A DNA stretch of 64,000 nt, from contig OZ241339.1 in the NCBI GenBank assembly GCA_965200235.1, positions 1,860,001 to 1,924,000 of the forward strand, read 5' to 3'. The DNA is from Azotimanducus chitobiosivorans (GTDB taxonomy: Bacteria > Pseudomonadota > Gammaproteobacteria > Pseudomonadales > Azotimanducaceae). Both the position numbers and the translations under genes were made by a program. The notes under the pieces are model-generated. The model searched no databases and was not told the DNA's origin. It saw only the letters and a list, made by a program, of their open reading frames with translations. Within the stretch, counting starts at the first letter, position 1. Each line of letters opens with the position of its first letter. Positions 24,765-34,218 of the stretch are shown here, piece by piece.

Positions 24765-27632
24765 TTGAAACAGATTGCTGTCCGCGGTGCACGCACGCAT
24801 AATCTCAAGAACATCGATCTCGATCTGCCGCGCGATCAATTGACGGTCATCACCGGCCTCTCGGGCTCGGGCAAGTCCTCGCTTGCGTTCGACACGCTCT
24901 ACGCCGAGGGACAGCGCCGCTACGTTGAGTCTCTTTCCGCCTATGCGCGCCAATTCCTATCGGTCATGGACAAGCCGGATGTCGATCACATTGATGGCCT
25001 CTCGCCTGCCATTTCCATTGAACAGAAATCCACATCCCACAACCCTCGTTCGACTGTCGGCACCGTCACTGAAATCTACGACTATCTTCGCCTGCTGTTC
25101 GCACGAGTGGGCGAGCCGCGCTGCCCTGAGCACAAGGTCGTGCTGCGCGCGCAGACTATTTCGCAAATGGTCGACGCAACCTTGTCGCTACCCGAGGGCG
25201 AGGCCATTATGCTGCTAGCACCGGTCGTGCAAGACCGCAAGGGCGAACATCTGCACCTCTTCCAGGAACTCTTGAGCAAGGGCTTCATTCGCGCCCGCAT
25301 CAACGGCCTCGTGGTGGAAATCTCGGATGCGCCGGCGCTCGATAAGAACAAGAAGCACACCATCGAAGTGGTCGTGGACCGACTGCGCATCAAGCGCCAA
25401 AAGGCAGACGAGGACAGCAGCAACATCGCGCAACGGCTCGCCGAGTCGTTCGAAACAGCGGTGGCGCTCTCTGGCGGCACCGCGCGCATCGCGTTCATGG
25501 ATAACAAACCGGAGCATGAAGCGCTTCTGATGTCAGCGCTCTACGCCTGCCCGCACTGTGGATTCAGCTTGCCCAAACTCGAGCCAAGGCTGTTCTCTTT
25601 CAACAATCCTGCGGGTGCCTGTCCAGAGTGCGACGGGCTCGGCATGAGCCAATTCGTCGATCCTGAACTTCTCATCACCGATGAGACGCTGTCCTTGAAC
25701 GAAGGCGCGGTGCGCGGATGGGATACGCGCAATAAGTGGTACCACCACATCTTGAAGTCGGTGTCCGCGCATTTTTCGATTGATATGGACTGTCCGTGGC
25801 AGTCACTTCCTGAAGCACAGCGCGAGATCATCCTGCACGGTCGCCGGCGCGAGCGCGTCACGTTCGACTACATGTCCGACCGCGGCACCAGATTTCGTCG
25901 CAAACGAGAGTTTCTTGGCGTTGTCGGCATGATTGAGCGAAGATACCGCGACACGGAGTCAGAAGCGGTGCGCGAGTCGCTGCGCAGCTACTTCTCAACC
26001 CGCGCCTGCCCAAGCTGCCAGGGTACGCGCCTGAACGCTTCGGCGCGCAATGTCGTGATTGATGGTAGCAGCCTCTCCGAGATCACTGCGCAGTCGGTCG
26101 AGAGTGCGCTCAGTCACTTGGAGTCGATGCGGCTCAGCGGCGCACGTCGGGAAATCGCTGACAAGATATTGAAGGAAATTCAAGAACGTCTCAGATTCCT
26201 GGTGAATGTCGGGCTGAACTACTTGACGCTTGATCGCAGCGCCGAGAGCCTCTCGGGCGGCGAAGCGCAGCGCATTCGGCTCGCAAGCCAGATCGGCGCG
26301 GGGCTTGTCGGCGTGGTATACATTCTTGACGAGCCTTCGATCGGTCTGCATCAGCGCGACAACCAGCGTTTGCTTTCAACCTTGACGCGCCTGCGCGACC
26401 TCGGTAACACGGTGCTCGTTGTGGAGCACGACGAAGAGGCCATTCGTGCCGCCGACCACATCGTGGACATGGGGCCGGGCGCCGGCGTCCACGGAGGGAA
26501 AGTCGTCGCGTGCGGCACGCCAAGCGACCTGATTGCCTGCACGTCATCGATCACAGGGGACTATCTTGCAGGGCGGCGGCAGATTAGCATCCCGAAGCGC
26601 CGCGCAAAGGTGCGCCAAGGCAAGCACATCAGGATCGTCGGCGCTCGCGGCAACAACTTGAAGTCAATACAAGCCACCATCCCGCTCGGGCTGCTCACTT
26701 GCGTGACCGGCGTCTCAGGTTCCGGAAAATCGACGCTCGTGAATCAAACGCTCGGTCCGGCGCTCGCGCGCAGTCTCGGGAGCAAGACGGTGCCCCCGCC
26801 AGCAGCGCATGATCATATCGAAGGGCTCGATGCGCTCGACAAATTCATTGAGGTCGATCAGAGCCCGATTGGTCGCACGCCGAGATCCAATCCTGCCACC
26901 TACACCAACCTGTTTACTCCCATCCGCGAACTCTTCGCCGAAACCAGCGAGGCGCGCTCGCGCGGCTACAAGCCGGGACGATTCAGCTTCAATGTGCGTG
27001 GCGGGCGCTGCGAAGCCTGCCAAGGCGACGGCCTCATCAAAGTCGAGATGCACTTCCTGCCCGACCTGTACGTAAAGTGCGAGGCGTGTGACGGTCAGCG
27101 CTACAACCGCGAAACATTGAGCGTCACGTACAAGGGGAAAAATATCTTCGAGGTGCTTGAGATGACGGTTGAAGAAGGGCTTGAGTTTTTTTCCGCAATT
27201 CCGTCAATCGCACGGCGTCTTCAGACTTTGATGGATGTCGGGCTGTCTTATATCCACCTTGGCCAAAGCGCAACGACGCTCTCGGGCGGCGAGGCGCAAC
27301 GTATCAAGCTGTCACGCGAACTCTCCAAGCGGGGCACCGGCCGGTGCCTGTACATTCTTGACGAGCCGACTACAGGGCTACACTTTGAAGATATTGCCGC
27401 CCTACTTCGAGTGCTTCACAGGCTCAAAGAACAAGGCAACACGCTCGTCGTCATCGAACACAACCTCGATGTCATCAAGACAGCGGACTGGATCATTGAC
27501 CTTGGCCCTGAAGGCGGCGCAGGCGGCGGCGATTTGATCGCCGAAGGCACGCCGGAAACGGTCGCCTGCAACCCCCGCTCGCATACTGGCCGCTATCTCG
27601 CTGAATTATTGCATATGCCCGGAGCGGCGTAG
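24765..27632 (+). CDS. uvrA: Excinuclease ABC subunit A
   Basis: A 955-residue damage sensor of nucleotide excision repair. It has two ABC ATPase modules: Walker A GLSGSGKSS (about 32-40) and GVSGSGKST (about 650), signatures LSGGEAQRIRLAS and LSGGEAQRIKLS, and Walker B DEPSIGLH and DEPTTGLHF. Zinc modules include CPHCGFS...CPECDGLG and CEACQGDG...CEACDGQ. The length is close to E. coli UvrA (940). The start is TTG 24765, with AGAAG upstream and no better codon in frame. It converges with the following SDR gene. Confidence 0.98.
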   Translation: MKQIAVRGARTHNLKNIDLDLPRDQLTVITGLSGSGKSSLAFDTLYAEGQRRYVESLSAYARQFLSVMDKPDVDHIDGLSPAISIEQKSTSHNPRSTVGTVTEIYDYLRLLFARVGEPRCPEHKVVLRAQTISQMVDATLSLPEGEAIMLLAPVVQDRKGEHLHLFQELLSKGFIRARINGLVVEISDAPALDKNKKHTIEVVVDRLRIKRQKADEDSSNIAQRLAESFETAVALSGGTARIAFMDNKPEHEALLMSALYACPHCGFSLPKLEPRLFSFNNPAGACPECDGLGMSQFVDPELLITDETLSLNEGAVRGWDTRNKWYHHILKSVSAHFSIDMDCPWQSLPEAQREIILHGRRRERVTFDYMSDRGTRFRRKREFLGVVGMIERRYRDTESEAVRESLRSYFSTRACPSCQGTRLNASARNVVIDGSSLSEITAQSVESALSHLESMRLSGARREIADKILKEIQERLRFLVNVGLNYLTLDRSAESLSGGEAQRIRLASQIGAGLVGVVYILDEPSIGLHQRDNQRLLSTLTRLRDLGNTVLVVEHDEEAIRAADHIVDMGPGAGVHGGKVVACGTPSDLIACTSSITGDYLAGRRQISIPKRRAKVRQGKHIRIVGARGNNLKSIQATIPLGLLTCVTGVSGSGKSTLVNQTLGPALARSLGSKTVPPPAAHDHIEGLDALDKFIEVDQSPIGRTPRSNPATYTNLFTPIRELFAETSEARSRGYKPGRFSFNVRGGRCEACQGDGLIKVEMHFLPDLYVKCEACDGQRYNRETLSVTYKGKNIFEVLEMTVEEGLEFFSAIPSIARRLQTLMDVGLSYIHLGQSATTLSGGEAQRIKLSRELSKRGTGRCLYILDEPTTGLHFEDIAALLRVLHRLKEQGNTLVVIEHNLDVIKTADWIIDLGPEGGAGGGDLIAEGTPETVACNPRSHTGRYLAELLHMPGAA

Positions 27633-27655
27633 TACCTGACATGTGCGGATGTTTC

Positions 27656-28432
27656 CTAGTCATTCCACCAAGGCGAATCGGAAAACGAACGCAAGTCAAT
27701 CTCGTTGCTCCACGTTGACTTCGGCTGCTTGGCGAGATGCAGGTAGGTTTCGGCAATGGCCGACGGCAGCATGAGGCCCTCGTGCGCCATGCCGCGCGTC
27801 CGGCGCAGTTCGGCGAAGCGCTCGGGGCCGAGCAGCTTGCCCAAGGTGTCAGGCGCATCGACCGAGCCGTCGATCAAGATGTGAACAATATGAATGCCTT
27901 TGGGCCCGAATTCGGCATTGAGCGTCTGGCAGAGCATGCGTCGCCCGCCCATGGCCGCTGCGTGCGAGTGCTGCCCAGCGTTGCCGCGCACGGCGGCTGT
28001 GGCGGAGGTTACGAGAATGGTGCCGCGGCCCCGCGAGACCATGCGCGGGCAGACGCTTGAGGCGACTCGAAACAGCCCGAAGGTCGCCATGCGCCAGCCG
28101 AGTTCGAATATCTTGTAGCTCGTCTCCGCAAGCGACCTGTTGCCGACCTGGGCACCGAGGTTGTAGACGACGACTTCAATCGGGCCGGTTTCGGACTCGG
28201 TGTGTTCAACCAAGTCTTCAATGCTGTTTTCTTGCGTCGCGTTGAGCAAGCAGCCTGATGCCTCGCCGCCGCGATCGCGAATGTCATTGGTCAGCCTATC
28301 CAAACCTGCTTGGTCGGATCTGCGACAGAGCACCGAGTGATAGCCTTCCATCGCAAAACGTCCGCCGACGGTGCCGCCGATGCCCGCCCCTGCACCGAGC
28401 ACAAGGCAGACAGGTTTTCTCGAATCAGTCAC
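27656..28432 (-). CDS. Short-chain dehydrogenase/reductase (atypical motifs)
   Basis: A 258-residue Rossmann-fold oxidoreductase with nucleotide motif LVLGAGAGIGGTVG. The usual active-site pattern is altered: the YxxxK tyrosine region reads QHSHAAAMGGRRMLCQ, so the catalytic Tyr and Lys appear to be missing. It may have lost dehydrogenase activity or use other residues. GTG 28432 is chosen; a longer frame runs into the upstream hydrolase. It overlaps that hydrolase by 8 bp, so the pair is co-translated. Confidence 0.8.
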   Translation of the reverse strand: MTDSRKPVCLVLGAGAGIGGTVGGRFAMEGYHSVLCRRSDQAGLDRLTNDIRDRGGEASGCLLNATQENSIEDLVEHTESETGPIEVVVYNLGAQVGNRSLAETSYKIFELGWRMATFGLFRVASSVCPRMVSRGRGTILVTSATAAVRGNAGQHSHAAAMGGRRMLCQTLNAEFGPKGIHIVHILIDGSVDAPDTLGKLLGPERFAELRRTRGMAHEGLMLPSAIAETYLHLAKQPKSTWSNEIDLRSFSDSPWWND

Positions 28433-29327
28433 GCGCAAACCTGCCTTCGTGATGCGTGCGCAGGGTGATGTGCTCGATGATGGTAGGCCAGAACCCGCGC
28501 GGCATATCGTGGCCCATGCCGGTGACCGCAAGCATTTCGGCATCGGCGATGGCATCGCGTGTGTCCTCGCCACACTCGAAGCGCACCAGCGGATCCACTG
28601 TGCCGTGAATCACCAAGGTCGGAACCTTGACGTTGCCGAGCGCAGGACTTCGATCACCGGCCACGGAAATGGCCGACATCTGGCGCGCGATGCCTGCTGG
28701 ATAGAAGCTTCGATCATAGGCTGCTGCGGCGCGAGCGCGACGCTCGTGGATGGGGTCGAGAAACTCTGGCAGGCTGCCGATGACTTTTCCGACCTTGAGC
28801 GAGCGCTCGATGGATTCCTCTCGGGTGTTGCCGGGCGGCGACATGAGCGCTTCGAACGCTTCTGGCTCGCTCAGTTCTATGTCCCGATTGCCAGTGGCGG
28901 ACATGATCGAGGTCATGGACAACACGCGCTCTGCATTGGCGATCGCCATGGCCTGCACGATCATGCCGCCCATTGATGCGCCGCAGACATGCGCTCGCTC
29001 GATACCAAGCGCGTCGAGCAGCGAGAAGGCATCGTCTGCCATGTCGGTGAGCTGATACGGCACTTCGACCTGCTCGCCCTTGTCGACGGCTTCGCGCACG
29101 GCGTCAATATTGGGCACGCCGAACTCAGGGAACTTCTGCGACAGACCGCAATCCCGATTGTCGAAGCGGATGATGAAGTGCCCACGCTCCGCGAGCAGCG
29201 TGCAGAACTCCTCGTTCCACGCTGTCATTTGCGCACCGAGCCCCATCACCAGCAGCAGGGGTCGGTCGTCCTCGTTGCCGAACGTATCGTACTCAAGCGC
29301 AAGGCGCGCCGTTTGAATCTGTGCCAT
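28425..29327 (-). CDS. Alpha/beta hydrolase
   Basis: A 300-residue hydrolase. The oxyanion region is LLLVMGLGAQMTAWNEE, the nucleophile elbow is VCGASMGGMI (Ser), the late acid is in LVIHGTVDPLVRF, and the histidine is in VTGMGHDMPRG. The family hydrolyses esters or related bonds in small molecules. ATG 29327 has AAGGG six bases upstream. It is cytoplasmic and paired with the downstream atypical SDR. A substrate cannot be assigned. Confidence 0.88.
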   Translation of the reverse strand: MAQIQTARLALEYDTFGNEDDRPLLLVMGLGAQMTAWNEEFCTLLAERGHFIIRFDNRDCGLSQKFPEFGVPNIDAVREAVDKGEQVEVPYQLTDMADDAFSLLDALGIERAHVCGASMGGMIVQAMAIANAERVLSMTSIMSATGNRDIELSEPEAFEALMSPPGNTREESIERSLKVGKVIGSLPEFLDPIHERRARAAAAYDRSFYPAGIARQMSAISVAGDRSPALGNVKVPTLVIHGTVDPLVRFECGEDTRDAIADAEMLAVTGMGHDMPRGFWPTIIEHITLRTHHEGRFARD

Positions 29328-29454
29328 GTTGCCCTTCGCTGCCAACAGCGTGCCGAGAAAGTCCTGTTGAAGGATAACAGAGGGGCGGAAGGCGGATGCG
29401 CAACAGGTCAGGCGCGAGATCGGGCCGCCCCGTGACGGTGACGACCGTGGAAAG

Positions 29455-31908
29455 CTATCTCCCGAACACGATGCCTGGACGAACAGTCAGCTCAAGGAAC
29501 ACTTGGCGCGGCGGATTGCGCATTCCGCTCAGGATTTCTCGCAAGCCAGCAGAATTCGAACCGGTGCGTGGTGTCTCGAAAGCCGAGATCACATAAGCCT
29601 CGTCCGTGAGGTTGCGACCGATCAGATTCAGCTGCCAGCCGCCGTCAGTGGCTTCAATGCCGATCCCGGCATTGATTATCCAGTATGCGTCCTGGATCGC
29701 CAGCGGGTTGTTTTCGCCTTCCGTCTGATACTCGTCACTGTAGATCGCGAGGCCGTTCGCAGTGAATATCATCGATTCGGAAATCTGTCTTTCGTAGGTG
29801 AAGCCGACCGAGCCCGACCATTCCGGTGCGCGTCGCAAGGGATGTCCGGAGCGATCCTGGACATCGGCGCCCGAAGCAATAATGCTGGCAACAGCGGTTG
29901 ACCGGTTGCCGTCGGCCCAAGTTTCCAGATTGCCGTCGGCGTTGACGTTGCAGTCGCCTTGAGCCACGAAAATCTGGAAGTCGTTGCAGCCGTCAAGGAA
30001 ATCGTCAAACTCGTTGTTGTTGAAGGCGACGTTGCCGTTCACAGTGAGGCCGTCGATCGGAGTCACCCAGAGGACATCCATTTCCACGCCTTCCACATTC
30101 GCGATGCCGGCATTGATAGTGCGCACCTCCGCGCCGTCAAAGGCTGACTGCTGGAGATCGGAATATTCGAACGAGAAAGCGGCAACGTTGACGCGCAGAC
30201 TGTTGCCGAGCCACTCGGTCTTGGCGCCGACCTCGAAGCCTTCGGCGTTCTCCTCCTCGTAGGACACATCGATTGCCGGAACAGACGGGTCCACCGTCGG
30301 ATATCCGCGCGTCGAGGATGGTGAGAAGCCGCCCGACTTGAAGGCTTCGCGATAGCCGGCATACAGATTGACATCATCGGCTGCCTGCCACGACACGATC
30401 AGTTCCGGAGAGAAATTCTGATACGACAGCTCATCGACGGTGAATCGATGCGCACCGATGATCGATCGTCGGGGAAACCCTGTGTTGGCTTGGTTGTTGC
30501 GCGCCGACAGGGATCGTTCCTCGCTGGTGTAACGGCCGCCAACCGACAGGTTGACGGCTTCTGTGAGGTCGTAATTCACTTGGGCAAACACCGACCAGGA
30601 TTCGCTGTCGGTCCCGAACTCGGTGTCCGGCGTCAGTGCGAAGGACGGATTGATCCACAGTTTGGTCTGCGAAAAGTTCTCGCGATTGTCGGCAAAGGCA
30701 CCGAGCATCACAGTGGCGCGATCAAATTCGCCGGTGAAGCGGATTTCCTGGGATATCTTGTCGATACTGGGCGTTGAGCCGTAGGCGATGCCGAAGTCGT
30801 TGTTGGAACCCGGAGCGGAATTGCCGAGCAGGCTGTTCTGGAGGTCAACCCAGCCGGTGATGCTGTTGACCGACCACGTGTCGTTGATATCCAGATTGGC
30901 ATCAATGCTCACCTGCGTCAGTTCATTGTCGGTGAAGGGTTCGCGGTTGCTGAACAGGGTGGTCGGTGCGGCATCTGTCGGCATAAAGGGCGCGGTGGCA
31001 AACTTCTTGTCTACGGAACAGTCGGTAAACGGATTCAGGCCAGTCGGATTGCCGGGTACCGACAGGTCACGACCATCGCATTCAATGAACTGATACGGCG
31101 CGTAATGGCCTTTTCCCTCGCGCGTGGCGTGCAGGATCTTGATCGTCACGTCACCGCGGTCAAACTCGCCGCGCAGGGTGCCGTTGATCTGGAACTCGTC
31201 GTAGTTGGGGCCTGTTGACGAAACCGGCTGCACCGCTTCCGGGTCACCGCGACCCCAGACGTTGTCGAAGTAACCGTCCTGGCTCGACACCCGCACCGCG
31301 AGGCGACCTCCCCAAGTCTCGTCGAAAGGCCCGGAAACGATCGCGTGCCCGTAGCTTCGCGTGCCCTCGAATTCGTGGCCTGTGCGCAGCTCCGTGAACA
31401 GCTCGTCAGTCGGATCCTTGGTGCGAACTGCGATCACACCGCCCGGGCTGTTTTTGCCGAAGAACAGCGCCTGCGGGCCTTTCAGCACCTCGACTGCCTC
31501 AGCATCAAAGAGACCGTAGTTCAGTATGTGCGCACCGCTGTACGGCACGCCATCGAACACGGTTGATACAGAATTGTCGGCAATCGAGCTGGTGCCGGAA
31601 GTCTGGACACCCCGCAGATTGACCGAAGGTGTGATGGCACCCTCGCTGAGAATACTCAGCCCGGAAACTAGATCGCTCAGATCCTCGAACCGGTTTGTCG
31701 CATACGCTTCTAGCGCCGCCGAGTCAAAGGCCTGCACGACCACCGGCACATCCTGAAGAGACTCTTCCTTCTTGCGCGCCGTGACGATGATTTCTTCAAG
31801 GACACGACCCTCGGCACTCGCGGTACCCGGTGCCAGGACAAAGCCCAAGCATCCGGCTGTGACTAGCATGACCGCGGTAGCGGATATCAGTTGTCGTTTC
31901 CAAAGCAT
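29455..31908 (-). CDS. TonB-dependent outer-membrane receptor
   Basis: An 817-residue receptor. It has a signal peptide around AVMLVTAGCLGFVLAPGTASA, TonB-box-like EEIIVTARKKEESLQDVPVV, a plug (DLVSGLSIL; VLKGPQALFFGKNSPGGVIA) and a large barrel. It ends VFGR rather than with Phe, an unusual C-terminus for an outer-membrane barrel. ATG 31908 follows GGGAATGGGA and starts the signal peptide correctly. Transcription comes from a promoter at 32022-31994. Receptors of this branch take up siderophores, cofactors or natural products; the neighbouring hydrolase and SDR do not settle which. Confidence 0.92.
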   Translation of the reverse strand: MLWKRQLISATAVMLVTAGCLGFVLAPGTASAEGRVLEEIIVTARKKEESLQDVPVVVQAFDSAALEAYATNRFEDLSDLVSGLSILSEGAITPSVNLRGVQTSGTSSIADNSVSTVFDGVPYSGAHILNYGLFDAEAVEVLKGPQALFFGKNSPGGVIAVRTKDPTDELFTELRTGHEFEGTRSYGHAIVSGPFDETWGGRLAVRVSSQDGYFDNVWGRGDPEAVQPVSSTGPNYDEFQINGTLRGEFDRGDVTIKILHATREGKGHYAPYQFIECDGRDLSVPGNPTGLNPFTDCSVDKKFATAPFMPTDAAPTTLFSNREPFTDNELTQVSIDANLDINDTWSVNSITGWVDLQNSLLGNSAPGSNNDFGIAYGSTPSIDKISQEIRFTGEFDRATVMLGAFADNRENFSQTKLWINPSFALTPDTEFGTDSESWSVFAQVNYDLTEAVNLSVGGRYTSEERSLSARNNQANTGFPRRSIIGAHRFTVDELSYQNFSPELIVSWQAADDVNLYAGYREAFKSGGFSPSSTRGYPTVDPSVPAIDVSYEEENAEGFEVGAKTEWLGNSLRVNVAAFSFEYSDLQQSAFDGAEVRTINAGIANVEGVEMDVLWVTPIDGLTVNGNVAFNNNEFDDFLDGCNDFQIFVAQGDCNVNADGNLETWADGNRSTAVASIIASGADVQDRSGHPLRRAPEWSGSVGFTYERQISESMIFTANGLAIYSDEYQTEGENNPLAIQDAYWIINAGIGIEATDGGWQLNLIGRNLTDEAYVISAFETPRTGSNSAGLREILSGMRNPPRQVFLELTVRPGIVFGR

Positions 31909-31945
31909 TTCCCATTCCCCCGATTGGTTTTTGTTGGATGTTTTA

Positions 31946-32022
31946 AGGACAGTCCTGTTCTGATAGTTTGAACTTGGCTTGGCGACCGCCCTCATCATAT
32001 CTCTACCGCCATGGAACAGCAA
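31946..32022 (-). promoter_or_regulatory. Sigma-70 promoter and 11-bp palindrome upstream of the TonB receptor
   Basis: Minus-strand TTGCTG (32022-32017), 17 bp, TATGAT (31999-31994) gives a transcript start near 31987, about 78 nt before the receptor ATG. The leader contains the palindrome AGGAC-A-GTCCT (31946-31956, as read on plus), a possible regulator site. The rest of the 309-bp gap to nlpD (32023-32217) shows nothing I can name. Confidence 0.6.
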
Positions 32023-32217
32023 TGCTGAACGGCGCACCATCGAACAGCTCTGATGCGAAGCGCAGGCAGTTCATCTATGGCAAAGCTCCAACGCAACGCA
32101 TCTCGAACCTGAGCACCGCGCGGCGTCAGAAGATTGTGCCGCACGCCGCTGACGACTTCCGCCCTTAAGATCAATGTCGGCCGCCAAGTTTCAATCACTC
32201 TATCCGACTGACGGGCA

Positions 32218-32991
32218 CTATCGACCTCGCAGCACCCGCATCGGATCAATCGGCGTGCCCTTGTCGCGCACCTCGAAATGCAAGTCCCTCGCTGGCTCTG
32301 CGGTGGTGCGCGCGATGACTTCGCCTAATCGCACAGTCTGGCCTTCCTCAACAAGCACCCCAAAGTCAAGGCTGTAGGCGCTCATGTAGCGATCATCGTG
32401 ACGAATGATAATCAGGCGGCTGTAGCCGCCGAGGCCGCTGCCAGAATAAATGACTGTCCCTTTGCCGGCGGCTCGCACTTCGCTGCCCGCGTTCAGCGCG
32501 AAGTCAACACCCTTGTTGTCACGCCCAAACCCCTTGCTGATCTTGCCATTGCTCGGCCAATGCCAGCCTGCCGTGGCGCGTCGCGCACTTGTAGTGGGCG
32601 GGCGCGGCGTCGCGGACGCGGGTGCTTTCTTCGTCGCGGGCGATGATGACTTCTTCTCGCGGGCGACTGTCTGCTGAGGTCTCTTTGCAGGCGCGGTGCG
32701 CACCACTTCCGGCTGGATGACCTTGAGCGTCTGCCCAGGGTAGATCGTGTAGGGATGGGGGATATTGTTGATGCGCGCAAGTTCGACGAAGTGCATCTCG
32801 TGTCGCCAAGCGATCGAATACAAGGTATCGCCTGACTTCACCCGATAATCGTACTTTTGCGACGGCGACGGATCGATCACTTTGACGCCTCTATTGCCGC
32901 CTGCGCAGGCAGCGAGCGCGAGCACGATGCCTGCGAGGCAGAGGCAACGCATGAAAAATGCAAGCGAGGCATTGTTCGGCATGGTCATCAT
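32218..32991 (-). CDS. nlpD: NlpD-like lipoprotein: LysM plus degenerate LytM domain
   Basis: A 257-residue lipoprotein (LAGIVLALAAC, lipobox Cys about 29). LysM (YRVKSGDTLYSIAWRHEMHF) binds peptidoglycan; a basic Ala/Pro/Thr linker follows, then an M23/LytM domain (GWHWPSNGKISKGFGRDNKG; LHFEVRDKG). Zinc-binding His residues are incomplete (MSAYSLDFGVL lacks the HxH-like motif), as in E. coli NlpD/EnvC, which activate amidases rather than cutting murein. ATG 32991 follows the popT stop by one base. In E. coli nlpD precedes rpoS; no rpoS is seen here. Confidence 0.88.
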   Translation of the reverse strand: MMTMPNNASLAFFMRCLCLAGIVLALAACAGGNRGVKVIDPSPSQKYDYRVKSGDTLYSIAWRHEMHFVELARINNIPHPYTIYPGQTLKVIQPEVVRTAPAKRPQQTVAREKKSSSPATKKAPASATPRPPTTSARRATAGWHWPSNGKISKGFGRDNKGVDFALNAGSEVRAAGKGTVIYSGSGLGGYSRLIIIRHDDRYMSAYSLDFGVLVEEGQTVRLGEVIARTTAEPARDLHFEVRDKGTPIDPMRVLRGR

Positions 32992-32992
32992 C

Positions 32993-33871
32993 TCAAGCTT
33001 GCGCTTTCAAGTCGCTCACGCCGCGCGCTAGCGCATAGCCGCAGGCGAAGCCGAGAAACACAAGCAGCGCGAACGTGCCAGCAGGCAATGCCGCGTCCGG
33101 AGCTTGCGCGAAGCCCCAGATATTCGTGCGTTCCACGTCCTTCGGCACGATTTTCGTCAAGCTCCCAATCACCAGTCCGACGAGCACGGCGAGGGTCGGC
33201 TCGGCGCGTTTGGACAAGAGCTTGTGAATCACACGCACGAACAGCATCACACCGCAGGCAATGCCGAGCCCGATGATCACGAGCATGGTGAAGTCAATTT
33301 CAGCAACGGCCTGCACCGCATCGTCGTACACCCCAATCAATAGCAGGATATACGCACCTGACACACCCGGCAACAGGGCAGCAGCGCTCGCCACCATCGC
33401 GCTGAAAAACATCACCCAAGCGCTCGCCGTCAACGTTCCGGTCGGGAGCAAGCTGAGCAGGATGCCAATGACTGCGCCGCCCGCGAGCCAGACGAGACGA
33501 CCCCGCCATCCCTCGTCTCGGAAGAACTGAGAAAACCGCGGCAACGAGCCAAGCACTACGCCAAAGACCAAGGCCATCAACGCCAAAGGCTGATGCAGAA
33601 GCACCCAGTTGACAAGCCTTGCCAACGCGAACAAGCCAATCAGACTGCCAGCGGATACCAGAAGCAAGAACTCCAGATTGTGCTCACGCCAGCATGTTGC
33701 CCATTGGCCGCGGGCGAGCATGCGGAGCGTGTCTCGGTCAAAGCGCGCGAGGCTGACGATGATCTTCGTCCATATGCCAGTCATGAGCGCGATGGTGCCG
33801 CCGGAGATACTCGGAATGAGTTCCGCGCATCCGATAAGCACGCCTTTACCGACGAGGGAAAGTCGATTCAC
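32993..33871 (-). CDS. popT: DUF368 polyprenyl-phosphate transporter (PopT-like)
   Basis: A 292-residue membrane protein with about 8 helices and the family motif KGVLIGCAELIPSISGGTIALM, repeated in inverted form near SAAALLPGVSGAYILLLIGV. DUF368 proteins recycle undecaprenyl phosphate across the inner membrane, feeding peptidoglycan and LPS synthesis. The start overlaps ftsB (ATGA), and nlpD follows after one base, so three envelope or division genes are tightly coupled. Confidence 0.88.
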   Translation of the reverse strand: MNRLSLVGKGVLIGCAELIPSISGGTIALMTGIWTKIIVSLARFDRDTLRMLARGQWATCWREHNLEFLLLVSAGSLIGLFALARLVNWVLLHQPLALMALVFGVVLGSLPRFSQFFRDEGWRGRLVWLAGGAVIGILLSLLPTGTLTASAWVMFFSAMVASAAALLPGVSGAYILLLIGVYDDAVQAVAEIDFTMLVIIGLGIACGVMLFVRVIHKLLSKRAEPTLAVLVGLVIGSLTKIVPKDVERTNIWGFAQAPDAALPAGTFALLVFLGFACGYALARGVSDLKAQA

Positions 33872-34218
33872 TCGTCGATGTCATCGCCCAGACTGCTCCC
33901 TGATTCAGGTCGCAGCCTGTACAGCGTCTCACCCTCGCGCACCATGCCGAGCTCCTCGCGAACCTCGGCCTCGATATGTGCCATATCGCCGGTCAGGGCT
34001 TCGATTTCGCGCGCCATTTCACGATTGCGCGTTTCGAGCTTAGCGTTGCGTACTTCTGTGCGCCGGATCTCCTCGCGCATTTCGCGCTGCGCCAAGTAGC
34101 CAACATCGCTGAACCAGAGCCGGTACTGCAATGCAACGATCAAGAACACGCCGATCGCGTAGCCAAGCACCCGCCATATCCGGCGCGGCGTGCTCACTGA
34201 GGCTGATTGCTGCGCCAT
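33868..34218 (-). CDS. ftsB: Cell division protein FtsB
   Basis: A 116-residue bitopic protein. It has a short basic cytoplasmic tail, one membrane helix (VLGYAIGVFLIVALQYRLWF), then a long coiled coil (EMREEIRRTEVRNAKLETRN) and a C-terminal segment LGMVREGETLYRL typical of FtsB. It joins FtsL and FtsQ to trigger septal peptidoglycan synthesis. Its ATG overlaps the enolase stop by one base, the same eno-ftsB order as in E. coli. Confidence 0.93.
   Translation of the reverse strand: MAQQSASVSTPRRIWRVLGYAIGVFLIVALQYRLWFSDVGYLAQREMREEIRRTEVRNAKLETRNREMAREIEALTGDMAHIEAEVREELGMVREGETLYRLRPESGSSLGDDIDE

Noticed and set aside
32218..32991. Active M23 endopeptidase
   Set aside because: The zinc-binding His pattern is incomplete, so an NlpD/EnvC-like amidase activator is the better reading.
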